From Streptomyces cadmiisoli (GTDB lineage Bacteria > Actinomycetota > Actinomycetes > Streptomycetales > Streptomycetaceae): a DNA stretch of 64,000 nt. Below are positions 32,319 through 41,604 of the stretch, piece by piece. A model generated the notes under the pieces. It was not told the DNA's origin and searched no databases. It saw only the letters and a list, made by a program, of their open reading frames with translations. The stretch covers positions 2,666,001 through 2,730,000 of the forward strand of contig NZ_CP030073.1 in NCBI RefSeq assembly GCF_003261055.1. The letters run 5' to 3'. The position numbers were made by a program, and so were the translations under genes. The first letter of the stretch is position 1. Each line of letters starts with the position of its first letter.

Positions 32319-33707
32319 CTACTCGGCCGGAACGACGGTCACTTCGCCGATGCCCAGAGCCTCGACGGGCTCCTTGATCTGCGCCGCGTCACCGACGAGA
32401 ACCGCCACCAGGCGGTCCACCGGGAAGGCGTTGACGACGGCCGCGGTCGCCTCGACGGTGCCGGTCGCGGCGAGCTGCTGGTACAGCGTCGCCTGGTAGT
32501 CGTCGGGGAGGTGCTGCTCGACCTGGTCGGCCAGCGTGCCCGCGACGGCCGCCGCGGTCTCGTACTTCAGCGGCGCCACCCCGACGAGGTTCTGCACGGC
32601 GATGTCCCGCTCGGCGTCGGTCAGACCGTCGGCGGCGAGCGTCCTGAGCACCGTCCAGAGGTCCTCGAGCGCCGGGCCGGTGTTCGGCGTGTCGACCGCG
32701 CCGCTGATGGCGAGCATCGCGGCACCGCTGCCGTCGGGCGCGGAGCGCAGCACCTGGCTGAACGCGCGCACGCCGTACGTGTAGCCCTTCTCCTCGCGCA
32801 GGACGCGGTCCAGACGGGAGGTGAGGGTGCCGCCCAGGCAGTACGTGCCGAGGACCTGGGCGGCCCACACGCGGTCGTGGCGGTCGGATCCGACACGACC
32901 GATCAGCAGCTGCGTCTGTACGGCGCCGGGCCGGTCCACGACGACGATCCTGCCGCGGTCGTCGGCGGTCACCGGCGGCACGGGCCGCGACCGGGCCGCG
33001 GAACCGGTCCAGGCGCCCAGCGTGTCGCCGAGCAGCGCGTCGAGGTCGACGCCGGTGAGGTCGCCGACCACCACGGCGGTCGCCGTCGCGGGGCGAACGT
33101 GCTTCTCGTAGAAGGCGCGGACCGCCGCGGAGTCGATGCCGGCCACCGTCTCCTCGGTGCCCTGGCGCGGCCGGGACATGCGCGAGGTCGCGGGGAACAG
33201 CTCCTTGGAGAGTTCCTTGGCCGCGCGGCGGGCGGGGTTGGCCAGCTCGTGCGGGATCTCGTCCAACCGGTTGCGGACGAGCCGCTCGACCTCGCTGTCG
33301 GCGAACGCGGGCGCCCTGAGGGCGTCGGCGAGCAGGCCGAGGCCCTTGGCCAGGCGGGACGCCGGAACCTCCAGGCTCAGGCGGACACCGGAATGGTCGG
33401 CGTGCGCGTCGAGGGTGGCGCCGCAGCGCTCCAGCTCGGCGGCGAACTCCTCGGCGGAGTGCTTGTCGGTGCCCTCGGAGAAGGCCCGCGCCATGATCGT
33501 GGCGACTCCGTCGAGGCCGTCCGGCTCGGCCTCCAGGGGCGCGTCCAGCAGCACCTCCACGGCGATGACCTGCTGGCCGGGGCGGTGGCAGCGCAGGACG
33601 GTCAGGTCATTGTCGAGGCTGCCTCGGACAGGGGCCGGGAAGGCCCAGGGGCGGGCCTCGCCCGCCTGCGGCTGCGGGTGGAATTCCATCGCGGCGAGCT
33701 CGGTCAC
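32319..33707 (-). CDS. M16-family peptidase-like protein, non-catalytic partner
   Basis: A 462-residue M16 (pitrilysin/processing peptidase) family member that lacks the zinc motif HxxEH where its partner has it (here ARAFSEGTDKHSAEEF). The C-terminal half keeps the Arg/Tyr region GYTYGVRAFSQVL that helps bind substrate. This fits the pattern of two-subunit bacterial M16B peptidases, where one chain carries zinc and the other the R/Y pair. The start overlaps the stop of the catalytic gene by four bases (33704-33707), so they are co-translated. No signal peptide is visible. Confidence 0.9.
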   Translation of the reverse strand: MTELAAMEFHPQPQAGEARPWAFPAPVRGSLDNDLTVLRCHRPGQQVIAVEVLLDAPLEAEPDGLDGVATIMARAFSEGTDKHSAEEFAAELERCGATLDAHADHSGVRLSLEVPASRLAKGLGLLADALRAPAFADSEVERLVRNRLDEIPHELANPARRAAKELSKELFPATSRMSRPRQGTEETVAGIDSAAVRAFYEKHVRPATATAVVVGDLTGVDLDALLGDTLGAWTGSAARSRPVPPVTADDRGRIVVVDRPGAVQTQLLIGRVGSDRHDRVWAAQVLGTYCLGGTLTSRLDRVLREEKGYTYGVRAFSQVLRSAPDGSGAAMLAISGAVDTPNTGPALEDLWTVLRTLAADGLTDAERDIAVQNLVGVAPLKYETAAAVAGTLADQVEQHLPDDYQATLYQQLAATGTVEATAAVVNAFPVDRLVAVLVGDAAQIKEPVEALGIGEVTVVPAE

Positions 33708-35074
33708 TTGGCCGCCTCCTCGTCCTCGTCGGTGGCGGCGGCTTCCGCGCCCTCGGTGTCATCGGCTTCGCCGGACGTCGGCTCGTAGACGAGCACCGCC
33801 CGGTTGTCGGGCCGCAGGCGGGCCTTGGCGACCTCCCGGACCTCCTCCGCCGTGACGGTCAGCAGGCGCTGGACGGCGGTCAGGGCCAGCTTGGGGTCGC
33901 CGAACAGCACGGCGTACCGGCACAGTTCGTCGGCGCGGCTGGCGACCGTACCGAGACGGTCCAGCCACTCGCGCTCCAACAGGGCCTGGGCGCGCTCCAT
34001 CTCCTCCTCGGTGGGGCCCTCCTCGGCGAACCGGCGCAGCTCGTCGTCGACGGCGGCCTCGATGACCGGTACCTCGACGTCTCCGGACGCCTTCACGTCC
34101 AGCCAGCCAAGGGAGGGCGCTCCGGCCAGCCGCAGCACGCCGAAGCCGGCCGCGACGGCCGTACGGTCCCGCCGGACCAGACGGTTGTACAGGCGGGAGG
34201 ACTCGCCGCCGCCGAGGATCGTCAGCGCCACGTCCGCCGCGTCGCACGCGCGCGTGCCGTCGTGCGGGAGCCGGTAGGCGGCCATCAGCGCGCGCGAGGG
34301 GACGTCCTCCTCGACGACCTCGCGCAGCTGCTCGCCGATGACGTCGGGCAGCGAGCCGTCGCGCGGGGACCGCTTGCCGTCGTGCGCGGGGATGGAGCCG
34401 AAGTACTTCTCGATCCAGACGAGCGTCTGCTCCTGGTCGATGTCGCCGACGACCGCCAGTACCGCGTTGTTGGGCGCGTAGTACGTGCGGAAGAACTCGC
34501 GCGCCTCCTCCAGCGTCGCCGCGTCCAGGTCGGCCATCGAGCCGATCGGCGTGTGGTGGTAAGGATGCCCGTCCGGGTAGGCGAGGGCGGTCAGCTTCTC
34601 GAACGCCGTGCCGTAGGGGACGTTGTCGTAGCGCTGCCGGCGCTCGTTCTTGACGACGCTGCGCTGGTTCTCCAGCGACTCCTCGTCCAGCGCGGCGAGC
34701 AGCGAGCCCATGCGGTCCGCCTCCAGCCAGAGGGCGAGCTCCAGCTGGTGGGCGGGCATGGTCTCGAAATAGTTGGTGCGCTCGAAACTGGTGGTGCCGT
34801 TCGGCGAGCCGCCCGCGCCCTGCACCAGCTCGAAGTGCCCGTTGTCCTTGACCTGGGCGGAACCCTGGAACATCAGGTGCTCGAAAAGGTGAGCCAGACC
34901 GGTACGCCCCTTGACTTCGTGGCGCGAGCCGACGTCGTACCAGAGGCACACCGCCGCGACCGGGGTCAGGTGGTCCTCGGAGAGCACCACGCGCAGCCCG
35001 TTCGCCAGGCGGTGCTCGGTCGCTGTCAGGCCGCCGGAGCCTGCCTCGGCTGTGGCCGTGTGACCCATGGGCAT
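33704..35074 (-). CDS. M16-family zinc metallopeptidase, catalytic partner
   Basis: A 456-residue M16 peptidase with the inverted zinc motif H62-LF-E65-H66 in GLAHLFEHLMFQG and the distal Glu in VVKNERRQRYDN about 75 residues later. The C terminus ends in an acidic tail (EGAEAAATDEDEEAAK). It and the downstream partner should form a heterodimeric clam-shell that degrades peptides. The ATG at 35074 follows GAAGGGA; an ATG two codons later is also possible. It starts a two-gene unit, divergent from parC. Confidence 0.92.
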   Translation of the reverse strand: MPMGHTATAEAGSGGLTATEHRLANGLRVVLSEDHLTPVAAVCLWYDVGSRHEVKGRTGLAHLFEHLMFQGSAQVKDNGHFELVQGAGGSPNGTTSFERTNYFETMPAHQLELALWLEADRMGSLLAALDEESLENQRSVVKNERRQRYDNVPYGTAFEKLTALAYPDGHPYHHTPIGSMADLDAATLEEAREFFRTYYAPNNAVLAVVGDIDQEQTLVWIEKYFGSIPAHDGKRSPRDGSLPDVIGEQLREVVEEDVPSRALMAAYRLPHDGTRACDAADVALTILGGGESSRLYNRLVRRDRTAVAAGFGVLRLAGAPSLGWLDVKASGDVEVPVIEAAVDDELRRFAEEGPTEEEMERAQALLEREWLDRLGTVASRADELCRYAVLFGDPKLALTAVQRLLTVTAEEVREVAKARLRPDNRAVLVYEPTSGEADDTEGAEAAATDEDEEAAK

Positions 35075-35394
35075 GTACGTCCCTTCGATCGCGACGCGGT
35101 CGTGGAAACCGCGGTTTTACTACCGGTCCTGCCACTGTATGCAAGCTCGACGACCAGGTGGGAAGTTCCCGGAGCTCGTACGCCGAGAGCGAGAACGGAG
35201 TCACTCGCCGCGAGGGCGTAGCCTGCGGTCAGCGCGGGGCGGGCCGGCCGAGGCCGGGTGCCGCGTCCGCGTTGTCAGTACCGCGGTCCACAATGGTCGC
35301 GTCAGAAACGTCGAACACTTCAGCACGAGTGAGCTCGACAGCGGCGTCAGCGCCGCGTGGGCGAGCGATCAGGAAACAGGAGGAGCCGGCAGCG
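35075..35394. other. Divergent promoter region between the M16 pair and parC
   Basis: A 320-base gap. An open frame runs into parC from 35158 but lacks the family N terminus. I find no repeat or RNA. Promoters for both directions must lie here. Confidence 0.4.
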
Positions 35395-37851
35395 ATGGCC
35401 CGCCGCAGCACGAAGACCCCGCCGCCCGACGACTCGTACGAGGAGCGGATCCTCGACATCGACGTCGTGGACGAAATGCAGGGCTCCTTCCTCGAGTACG
35501 CGTACTCGGTCATCTACTCCCGAGCCCTGCCCGACGCCCGTGACGGCCTCAAGCCCGTCCACCGCCGCATCGTCTACCAGATGAACGAGATGGGCGTGCG
35601 CCCCGACCGGGGGTACGTGAAGTGCGCCCGCGTCGTCGGCGAGGTCATGGGCAAGCTCCACCCGCACGGCGACGCGTCGATCTACGACGCCCTGGTGCGC
35701 CTGGCCCAGCCCTTCTCCATGCGCGTGCCGCTGGTGGACGGCCACGGCAACTTCGGCTCACTGGGCAACGACGACCCGCCGGCCGCGATGCGTTACACCG
35801 AGTGCCGGATGGCCGAGGCCACCAGCCTGATGACGGAGTCGATCGACGAGGACACCGTCGACTTCGCACCGAACTACGACGGCCAGGAGCAGGAGCCCGT
35901 CGCCCTGCCCGCCGCCTTCCCGAACCTGCTGGTCAACGGCTCGTCGGGCATCGCGGTCGGCATGGCCACCAACATGCCCCCGCACAACCTGCGGGAGGTC
36001 ATCGCGGCGGCCCGCCACCTGATCAAGCACCCGAACGCCGATCTGGACGCCCTGATGCGGCACGTCCCCGGCCCGGACCTGCCCACCGGCGGCCGGATCG
36101 TCGGGCTGTCCGGGATCCGGGACGCCTACGAGTCGGGCCGCGGCACGTTCAAGATCCGCGCGACGGTGACCGTGGAGGACGTGACGGCGCGCCGCAAGGG
36201 CCTGATCGTCACCGAGCTGCCCTTCGCCGTCGGCCCGGAGAAGGTGATCGCGAAGATCAAGGACCTGGTCGGGTCGAAGAAGCTCCAGGGCATCGCCGAC
36301 GTCAAGGACCTCACCGACCGTGAGCACGGGCTGCGCCTGGTCATCGAGATCAAGAACGGCTTCGTGCCGGAGGCGGTCCTGGAGCAGCTCTACAAGCTGA
36401 CGCCGATGGAGGAGTCCTTCGGCATCAACAACGTCGCGCTGGTGGACGGCCAGCCCCTCACGCTCGGCCTCAAGGAGCTCCTGGAGGTCTACCTCGACCA
36501 CCGCTTCGAAGTCGTGCGCCGCCGCTCGGAGTTCCGCCGGGGCAAGAGGCGCGACCGGCTGCACCTGGTCGAGGGTCTGCTCACGGCGCTGGTGGACATC
36601 GACGAGGTGATCCGCCTGATCCGCTCCAGCGAGAACTCCGCGCAGGCGAAGGAACGCCTGATGGAGCGCTTCGGGCTGAGCGACGTCCAGACCCAGTACA
36701 TCCTGGACACGCCGCTGCGCCGCCTCACCAAGTACGACCGGATCGAGCTGGAGGCGGAGAAGGACCGGCTCACCGCCGAGATCGCCGAGCTGACCCGGAT
36801 CCTCGAATCGGACGCGGAGCTGCGCAAGCTGGTCTCCACCGAACTGGCCGCCGTGGCCAAGAAGTTCGGCAGCGAGCGCCGTACGGTCCTGCTGGAGTCC
36901 GCCGGCGCCCCGGCGACCACCGTGTCGCTCCAGGTGGCGGACGACCCGTGCCGGGTGCTCCTGTCCTCGACGGGCCTGCTGGCCCGCACGGCGAACGGCG
37001 AGCCGTTCCCGGAGGACGCCGAGGGCCGGCGCGCCAAGCACGACGTGATCGTCTCCGCGGTCCCGGCCACGGCGCGCGGCGAGGTGGGCGCGGTCACGTC
37101 GTCCGGCCGGCTGCTCCGGATCGATGTCGTCGACCTGCCGCGGCTCCCGGACACGGCGGCGGCCCCGAACCTCTCCGGGGGCGCTCCGCTGGCCGAGTTC
37201 GTCTCCCTCGAGGACGACGAGACGATCGTCTGCCTGACCACGCTCGACGAGTCCTCGCCCGGCCTGGCGCTCGGCACGGAACAGGGTGTCGTCAAGCGCG
37301 TGGTGCCCGACTACCCGGCGAACAAGGACGAGCTGGAGGTCATCACCCTCAAGGACGGCGACCGGATCGTCGGCGCGGTCGAACTGCGCACCGGCGAGGA
37401 GGACCTGGTCTTCATCACCGACGACGCGCAGCTGCTGCGCTTCCAGGCCTCGCAGGTCCGTCCCCAGGGCCGCCCCGCGGGCGGTATGGCGGGCATCAAG
37501 CCGACCACCGGCGCCAAGGTCATCTCGTTCACCGCGGTGGACCCGGCCGCGGACGCGGTCGTCTTCACCGTCGCGGGCTCGCGCGGCACACTGGACGACT
37601 CCGTCCAGACCACCGCCAAGCTCACCCCGTTCGACCAGTACCCGCGCAAGGGCCGTGCCACCGGCGGTGTGCGCTGCCAGCGCTTCCTGAAGGGCGAGGA
37701 CTGCCTGTCCTTCGCCTGGGCGGGTGTGACTCCGGCGCTGGCCGCGCAGAAGAACGGCTCGCCGACCGAGCTCCCCGAGGTCGACCCGCGCCGCGACGGC
37801 TCGGGCGTGTCACTGGCCAAGCCGGTGGCCGCGGTGGCGGGACCGGTCTAG
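35395..37851 (+). CDS. parC: DNA topoisomerase IV subunit A
   Basis: An 818-residue type IIA topoisomerase cleavage subunit. The quinolone-determining region [13 protein letters not shown] is at 89-101, and the catalytic tyrosine is Tyr134 in AAMRYTE. The C-terminal half has beta-pinwheel repeats, ending with a short Ala/Val tail. With ParE at 49-51 kb it should decatenate chromosomes; in Streptomyces this pair lies near hrdB, away from gyrA/gyrB at the origin. The ATG at 35395 has AGGAGG at a normal distance. Its TAG stop overlaps the stop of the convergent CobW gene in the palindrome CTAG. Confidence 0.95.
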   Translation: MARRSTKTPPPDDSYEERILDIDVVDEMQGSFLEYAYSVIYSRALPDARDGLKPVHRRIVYQMNEMGVRPDRGYVKCARVVGEVMGKLHPHGDASIYDALVRLAQPFSMRVPLVDGHGNFGSLGNDDPPAAMRYTECRMAEATSLMTESIDEDTVDFAPNYDGQEQEPVALPAAFPNLLVNGSSGIAVGMATNMPPHNLREVIAAARHLIKHPNADLDALMRHVPGPDLPTGGRIVGLSGIRDAYESGRGTFKIRATVTVEDVTARRKGLIVTELPFAVGPEKVIAKIKDLVGSKKLQGIADVKDLTDREHGLRLVIEIKNGFVPEAVLEQLYKLTPMEESFGINNVALVDGQPLTLGLKELLEVYLDHRFEVVRRRSEFRRGKRRDRLHLVEGLLTALVDIDEVIRLIRSSENSAQAKERLMERFGLSDVQTQYILDTPLRRLTKYDRIELEAEKDRLTAEIAELTRILESDAELRKLVSTELAAVAKKFGSERRTVLLESAGAPATTVSLQVADDPCRVLLSSTGLLARTANGEPFPEDAEGRRAKHDVIVSAVPATARGEVGAVTSSGRLLRIDVVDLPRLPDTAAAPNLSGGAPLAEFVSLEDDETIVCLTTLDESSPGLALGTEQGVVKRVVPDYPANKDELEVITLKDGDRIVGAVELRTGEEDLVFITDDAQLLRFQASQVRPQGRPAGGMAGIKPTTGAKVISFTAVDPAADAVVFTVAGSRGTLDDSVQTTAKLTPFDQYPRKGRATGGVRCQRFLKGEDCLSFAWAGVTPALAAQKNGSPTELPEVDPRRDGSGVSLAKPVAAVAGPV

Positions 37852-38963
37852 GCCGTCGGACCGTCGGGGGCGGCCTCCTCGAAGGCCGCCCCCTGATGGG
37901 CCGACTCCTGAAGGGCCTCCGCCTCGGAGTGCCGCGCGTAGCGCAGGACGCCCCACATGCCGTGCTCGTCGGCGTGTGGGGCGTCGCTCTCGCAGGCCCC
38001 CAGTTCCTTGCCGAGGGCCGTGGTGTCGATGCCCGAGCCGATCAGGACGAGCTGGGTCAGGCGGCTCTCGCCGGCGGGCCAGGGCCCGGGGTAGAAGCGG
38101 AGGAACCGTCCGACGGCGTGCACGAGATAGCGGTTGCGGGTGTCGTGCGCACCGAAGTGGACGTACCCCTTGATCCGGTACAGCCCCTCGGGCCGGCTGT
38201 CGAGGAACTCCATCAACCGGCGCGGGTCCAGCGGCACTTCGGAGACGAACGACAGGCTGTCGTAGCCCGTGTGCAGATGACCGCCGTGGTCGTGACCGGT
38301 GTCGGCACCGTGCTCGTGCAGGTCGTCGAACGACAGCTGCCCGATCCGCTCCCGCGACGGCCGGCAGTCGAACAGGAACTCGGGATCGACACGGCCGTGC
38401 ACGGCGGGGACGACGGCGGCCCGGTCGGCGAGGGAGCGGACGAGACCGAGGACCGGCTCGGGGTCGGGCACCCGGTCGACCTTGTTGACCACGACGAGGT
38501 CGGCCAGTGCGAGGTGCCGTTCGATCTCGGGGTGCCGGGCGCGGGTGTCGTCGAACTCGGCGGCGTCCACGACCTCGATCAGCCCGCCGTAGACCACCCG
38601 GGGATTCTCGCCGGCCAGCACCATGCGCACCAGTTCCTCGGGCTCGGCCAGTCCGCTGGCCTCGATGACGACGACGTCGATGCCGAGGTCCGGCCGGGTC
38701 AGCCGCTCCAGGTAGCCGTCCAGCTCGCTGGCGTCCACGGCACAGCACAGACACCCGTTGCCGAGGGAGACGGTGGAGTCGCCGAGGGCGCCCGCCACCG
38801 CCATCGCGTCGATCTCGATGGCGCCGAAGTCGTTCACGACGGCGCCGATACGGCTGCCGCCGCTGCGGTGGAGGAGATGGTTGAGCAGTGTGGTCTTGCC
38901 GGAGCCCAGGAATCCGGCGAGCACGACGACCGGGATCTGCTGCGGGCTCGGGCTCTGCCCCAC
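37848..38963 (-). CDS. CobW/ZNG1-family GTP-binding metallochaperone
   Basis: A 371-residue G3E GTPase. The P-loop is AGFLGSGKTTLLNH near residue 15, the metal motif GNGCLCC near 70, then EASGLAEPEEL, and the guanine-specificity motif NKVD near 165. A His-rich insert (HGADTGHDHGGHLH near 235) could hold metal. The C-terminal CobW_C domain starts near 260. This family delivers zinc or cobalt to client proteins. The GTG at 38963 has GAGAGGT upstream; the longer upstream frame to 39110 lacks family features. No Zur-type box was obvious upstream. Confidence 0.9.
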   Translation of the reverse strand: MGQSPSPQQIPVVVLAGFLGSGKTTLLNHLLHRSGGSRIGAVVNDFGAIEIDAMAVAGALGDSTVSLGNGCLCCAVDASELDGYLERLTRPDLGIDVVVIEASGLAEPEELVRMVLAGENPRVVYGGLIEVVDAAEFDDTRARHPEIERHLALADLVVVNKVDRVPDPEPVLGLVRSLADRAAVVPAVHGRVDPEFLFDCRPSRERIGQLSFDDLHEHGADTGHDHGGHLHTGYDSLSFVSEVPLDPRRLMEFLDSRPEGLYRIKGYVHFGAHDTRNRYLVHAVGRFLRFYPGPWPAGESRLTQLVLIGSGIDTTALGKELGACESDAPHADEHGMWGVLRYARHSEAEALQESAHQGAAFEEAAPDGPTA

Positions 38964-39285
38964 CGTGCGACCTCTCTCACGCCTACGCGTGCACCGGTTC
39001 ACGGCCCGGTGCACCTTCGGGATCTCGAATGCTTCCCCAGGATACGAGCCCACGGAATCGCCACGAAGTGAACGATTGTTAGCAGCACTTGCGGGGCAGA
39101 CGTTGGACATGGCGCCGGTTTGTGCGACCCTCGCTTCCTTCCGTGCGCCTCCTCTCCGCCTCCCCGCCGATCAGAGCCGCTCGGCATTCTGGGAGACGGC
39201 AAGCGCCGCCCACCGCTCGCCGGTCCCCTCCCGTCGACCCGCACACCCGACGACCGGCGGACGGCCGCCTGACTCGGGGGTTGAC
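38964..39285. other. Divergent intergenic region, CobW / DUF6082
   Basis: A 322-base gap with no supported gene. Open frames through it are antisense or extensions of neighbours. Promoters for both sides should lie here; no clear operator was seen. Confidence 0.4.
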
Positions 39286-39837
39286 ATGGCCACACGGAAC
39301 AATGCAGCGGGGAGGCTGGCCTCCGCCGCGGCCGGACTGATGCTCGCGACCGCGGCGGTGACGCTGATCGCACGTCAGCGGCGTCTTGAGGAAGCACGCC
39401 TGCAGGTGAAGCGACTCGAACTGGAGGAGCTGGCGTCCCGGCGCACGGCGATAGCGCACCAGCAGCGCATGCACTGGGAGCTGCTGGCCAAGGCGATCGA
39501 CGATCCGTCGCTGGCCGCGGTGATCGACACCTACGACAAGAGCATCCCGGCGGAGAAGCGGCGGCAGTACTTCTTCGCCAACGCTTGGTACGTCAACCTG
39601 TACCACCTTCACCGTGCGGGCATCGTGGACCAGGAGGAGTTGTACGGACACTTGCGGGAGCTGTTCCAGAGCCCCCTCCTACGGGAGTACTGGGAGGCGT
39701 CCAAGGGCCAGCGCGCGACGTTGAAGCACACCTCCGACGAGGCCCGGATCGGGCGGATGGTGGACGGCCTCATCAGAGACCTCGACGAAGCCGACACGGA
39801 CGAGTGGTGGGTCGTGGGCAACCCGCCTTCCAACTGA
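39286..39837 (+). CDS. DUF6082 family protein with N-terminal membrane helix
   Basis: A 183-residue protein. An N-terminal hydrophobic helix (about 8-27, AAAGLMLATAAVTLIA) is followed by a basic coiled-coil segment (RQRRLEEARLQVKRLELEEL) and a soluble helical domain. It matches DUF6082, a Streptomyces-rich family of unknown role. The N terminus looks like a signal anchor with the bulk in the cytoplasm. The ATG at 39286 follows a GGGGG run. A small soluble protein gene follows 95 bases downstream. Confidence 0.82.
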   Translation: MATRNNAAGRLASAAAGLMLATAAVTLIARQRRLEEARLQVKRLELEELASRRTAIAHQQRMHWELLAKAIDDPSLAAVIDTYDKSIPAEKRRQYFFANAWYVNLYHLHRAGIVDQEELYGHLRELFQSPLLREYWEASKGQRATLKHTSDEARIGRMVDGLIRDLDEADTDEWWVVGNPPSN

Positions 39838-39884
39838 TCGCACAAGGCTCAGCGATTCGGCCGCCTCTCGGCAGTCACACCTGT

Positions 39885-39916
39885 CACAATGCAGCGCGAA
39901 AGTGCCCCACATTGTG
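39885..39916. promoter_or_regulatory. Inverted repeat CACAATG/CATTGTG upstream of small gene
   Basis: A seven-base perfect inverted repeat with an 18-base spacer lies 17 bases before the start of the 78-residue gene. It could be an operator or a leader hairpin. Confidence 0.3.
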
Positions 39917-39932
39917 TAAGGACCGGTACCCC

Positions 39933-40169
39933 TTGAAGATCGTGCGCCGTATCGGTGTGCCTCCGAGTGCCCGTGGCAGTGCTTCGGGAGCCAACTGCCC
40001 CGACCTGTTCGAACTGAGTGACGGCAACTTCGCCGTCATCGGTACGGAGGCCACCGAGGTGCTGGAGAAGGAACTGCCCGCCGACGCCTCCCGCGCGGAC
40101 TACGAACGCATCGTCATCGTCAGCCGGGAGACCCTCATCCGCGCCAAGGCAGACATCCCCGACGCCTGA
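39933..40169 (+). CDS. Small conserved hypothetical protein, 78 aa
   Basis: A TTG at 39933, with AAGGA upstream, opens a 78-residue frame. The product (KIVRRIGVPPSARGSASGANCPD, then ELSDGNFAVIGTEATE) is acidic with one Cys and resembles small Streptomyces proteins that accompany DUF6082/DUF397-type genes. The function is unknown. It may be cotranscribed with the DUF6082 gene. Confidence 0.72.
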   Translation: MKIVRRIGVPPSARGSASGANCPDLFELSDGNFAVIGTEATEVLEKELPADASRADYERIVIVSRETLIRAKADIPDA

Positions 40170-40339
40170 ACGCAGCGCACGAGCTCACCTCCATCCCCGA
40201 CTCGTCGCGTCCACCGCCCCGGCCGCAGGCGACCGCCCGCGAACCGGAGCCCGTCCGGCGGGCAGACCGGCATCCCGTACCTGCTCGATCCCCACCGATG
40301 AGGCCTGGCGCCAGAACGGCACCAGGCCGCACGCATGTC

Positions 40340-41506
40340 TCAGGCCGCCTCCGGTACCTTGACCGGCGCCCCCGGCCCCACATACCGCGCCGCCGGCCGG
40401 ATGATCTTCGAGTCCTGTGCCTGTTCCAGGATGTTGGCGCTCCAGCCCACGACACGAGCCGCCGCGAAGGTGGGCGTGAACATCTCGCGCGGCAGGCCGC
40501 ACAGCTCCATGACTACGCCCGCGTAGAACTCCACGTTGGTGTGCAGCTCCCGCCCCGGTTTGAGTTCGGCGAGGATCGCCTCCACCCGGCGCTCGACCTC
40601 CACCGCGAAGTCCACCAGCGGCCCGCCGAACTCCTGGGCGATGCCGCGCAGCATGCGCGAGCGAGGGTCCTCGGTGCGGTATACGGGGTGGCCGAAGCCC
40701 ATGATGCGGTCCCCGGCGACGACGCGTTCCCGGATCCAGGAGTCGATCCGGTCCACCGTGCCGATCGCGTCCAGCGTGTCCAGCGCCCGGCTGGGAGCAC
40801 CCCCGTGCAGGGGACCGGACAGCGCGCCGACCGCGCCCACCAGACAGGCCGCCACGTCGGCTCCCGTGGACGCGACGACCCTCGCGGTGAACGTTGACGC
40901 ATTGAACCCGTGATCAATGGTTGAGATCAGATACTGCTCGACCGCCCGCGCCTGCCGTGGTTCCGGCTCCGAACCCGTCAACATGTACAGGTAGTTCGCC
41001 GCGTACGACAGATCCTCGCGCGGCGGCACGGGGTCGAGCCCGCGGCCCAGCCGGTACAACGCCGTCAGCATGGTCGGTACGGCGGCGGCCACCGCGACCG
41101 TGTCCGCCCGGCGCCGGTCCGTTTCGATGTCGTACACGGGCCGGAGGCCTTTGGCCGCGCCCAGCAGGGACAGGGCCGTGCGCAGCCCGGCCAGCGGTCC
41201 GGAGCGGCCCCCTGCGGCGGCGATGACGGGAAGCGCCGCGGACACCTCGTCGGGCAGCCTCCGCAGCGCCGCCGTCTCGGCGGCGAAGGCCGCGCCGCGG
41301 TCGCCGTCGGGCAGTTCACCGTGCACGAGAAGGTGCCAGACGTCCTCGAAGCCGCGGGTCTGCGCGAGTTCGACGGCGGAGTACTGCCGGTAGTGGTAGA
41401 AGCCCTCGAGACCGCGGACGTCGCCGATCTCGGTGTCGGTCACGACGACACCGGCGAGTCCCCGCGGTACATCGACGGAGGTGACTGCGGACCTGTTGAC
41501 GGACAT
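40340..41506 (-). CDS. Citrate synthase (type 2 / methylcitrate-synthase-like)
   Basis: A 388-residue citrate synthase-fold enzyme condensing oxaloacetate with acetyl- or propionyl-CoA. The active-site His segments are SGPLHGGAPS near residue 230 and MGFGHPVYRTEDPR near 270. The position usually held by the catalytic Asp (NVDFY) reads NVEFYAG here, an Asp-to-Glu change also seen, as I recall, in some actinobacterial second citrate synthases. The ATG at 41506 has AGGGAGGA upstream. It is divergent from a second citrate synthase with an N-terminal HTH, and a perfect palindrome lies between them. Confidence 0.9.
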   Translation of the reverse strand: MSVNRSAVTSVDVPRGLAGVVVTDTEIGDVRGLEGFYHYRQYSAVELAQTRGFEDVWHLLVHGELPDGDRGAAFAAETAALRRLPDEVSAALPVIAAAGGRSGPLAGLRTALSLLGAAKGLRPVYDIETDRRRADTVAVAAAVPTMLTALYRLGRGLDPVPPREDLSYAANYLYMLTGSEPEPRQARAVEQYLISTIDHGFNASTFTARVVASTGADVAACLVGAVGALSGPLHGGAPSRALDTLDAIGTVDRIDSWIRERVVAGDRIMGFGHPVYRTEDPRSRMLRGIAQEFGGPLVDFAVEVERRVEAILAELKPGRELHTNVEFYAGVVMELCGLPREMFTPTFAAARVVGWSANILEQAQDSKIIRPAARYVGPGAPVKVPEAA

Positions 41507-41554
41507 GAATTCCTCCCTGAACTTGATTCGACTGTCTATGCTTGACTCATCACT

Positions 41555-41566
41555 GTCAATATTGAC
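41555..41566. promoter_or_regulatory. Palindrome GTCAATATTGAC between the citrate synthase genes
   Basis: A perfect 12-base palindrome in the 98-base divergent promoter region, flanked by related half-sites (TTGAC, TCAAC). It is a natural operator candidate for control of both genes, possibly by the HTH-bearing citrate synthase. Confidence 0.45.
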
Positions 41567-41604
41567 GCGATCAACATTCAGTCCAGGCCGATACGGTGAC
41601 CCCC

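Noticed and set aside
39060..39110. Zur box upstream of the CobW gene
   Set aside because: No TGAAAATGATTATCATTTTCA-like sequence is present.
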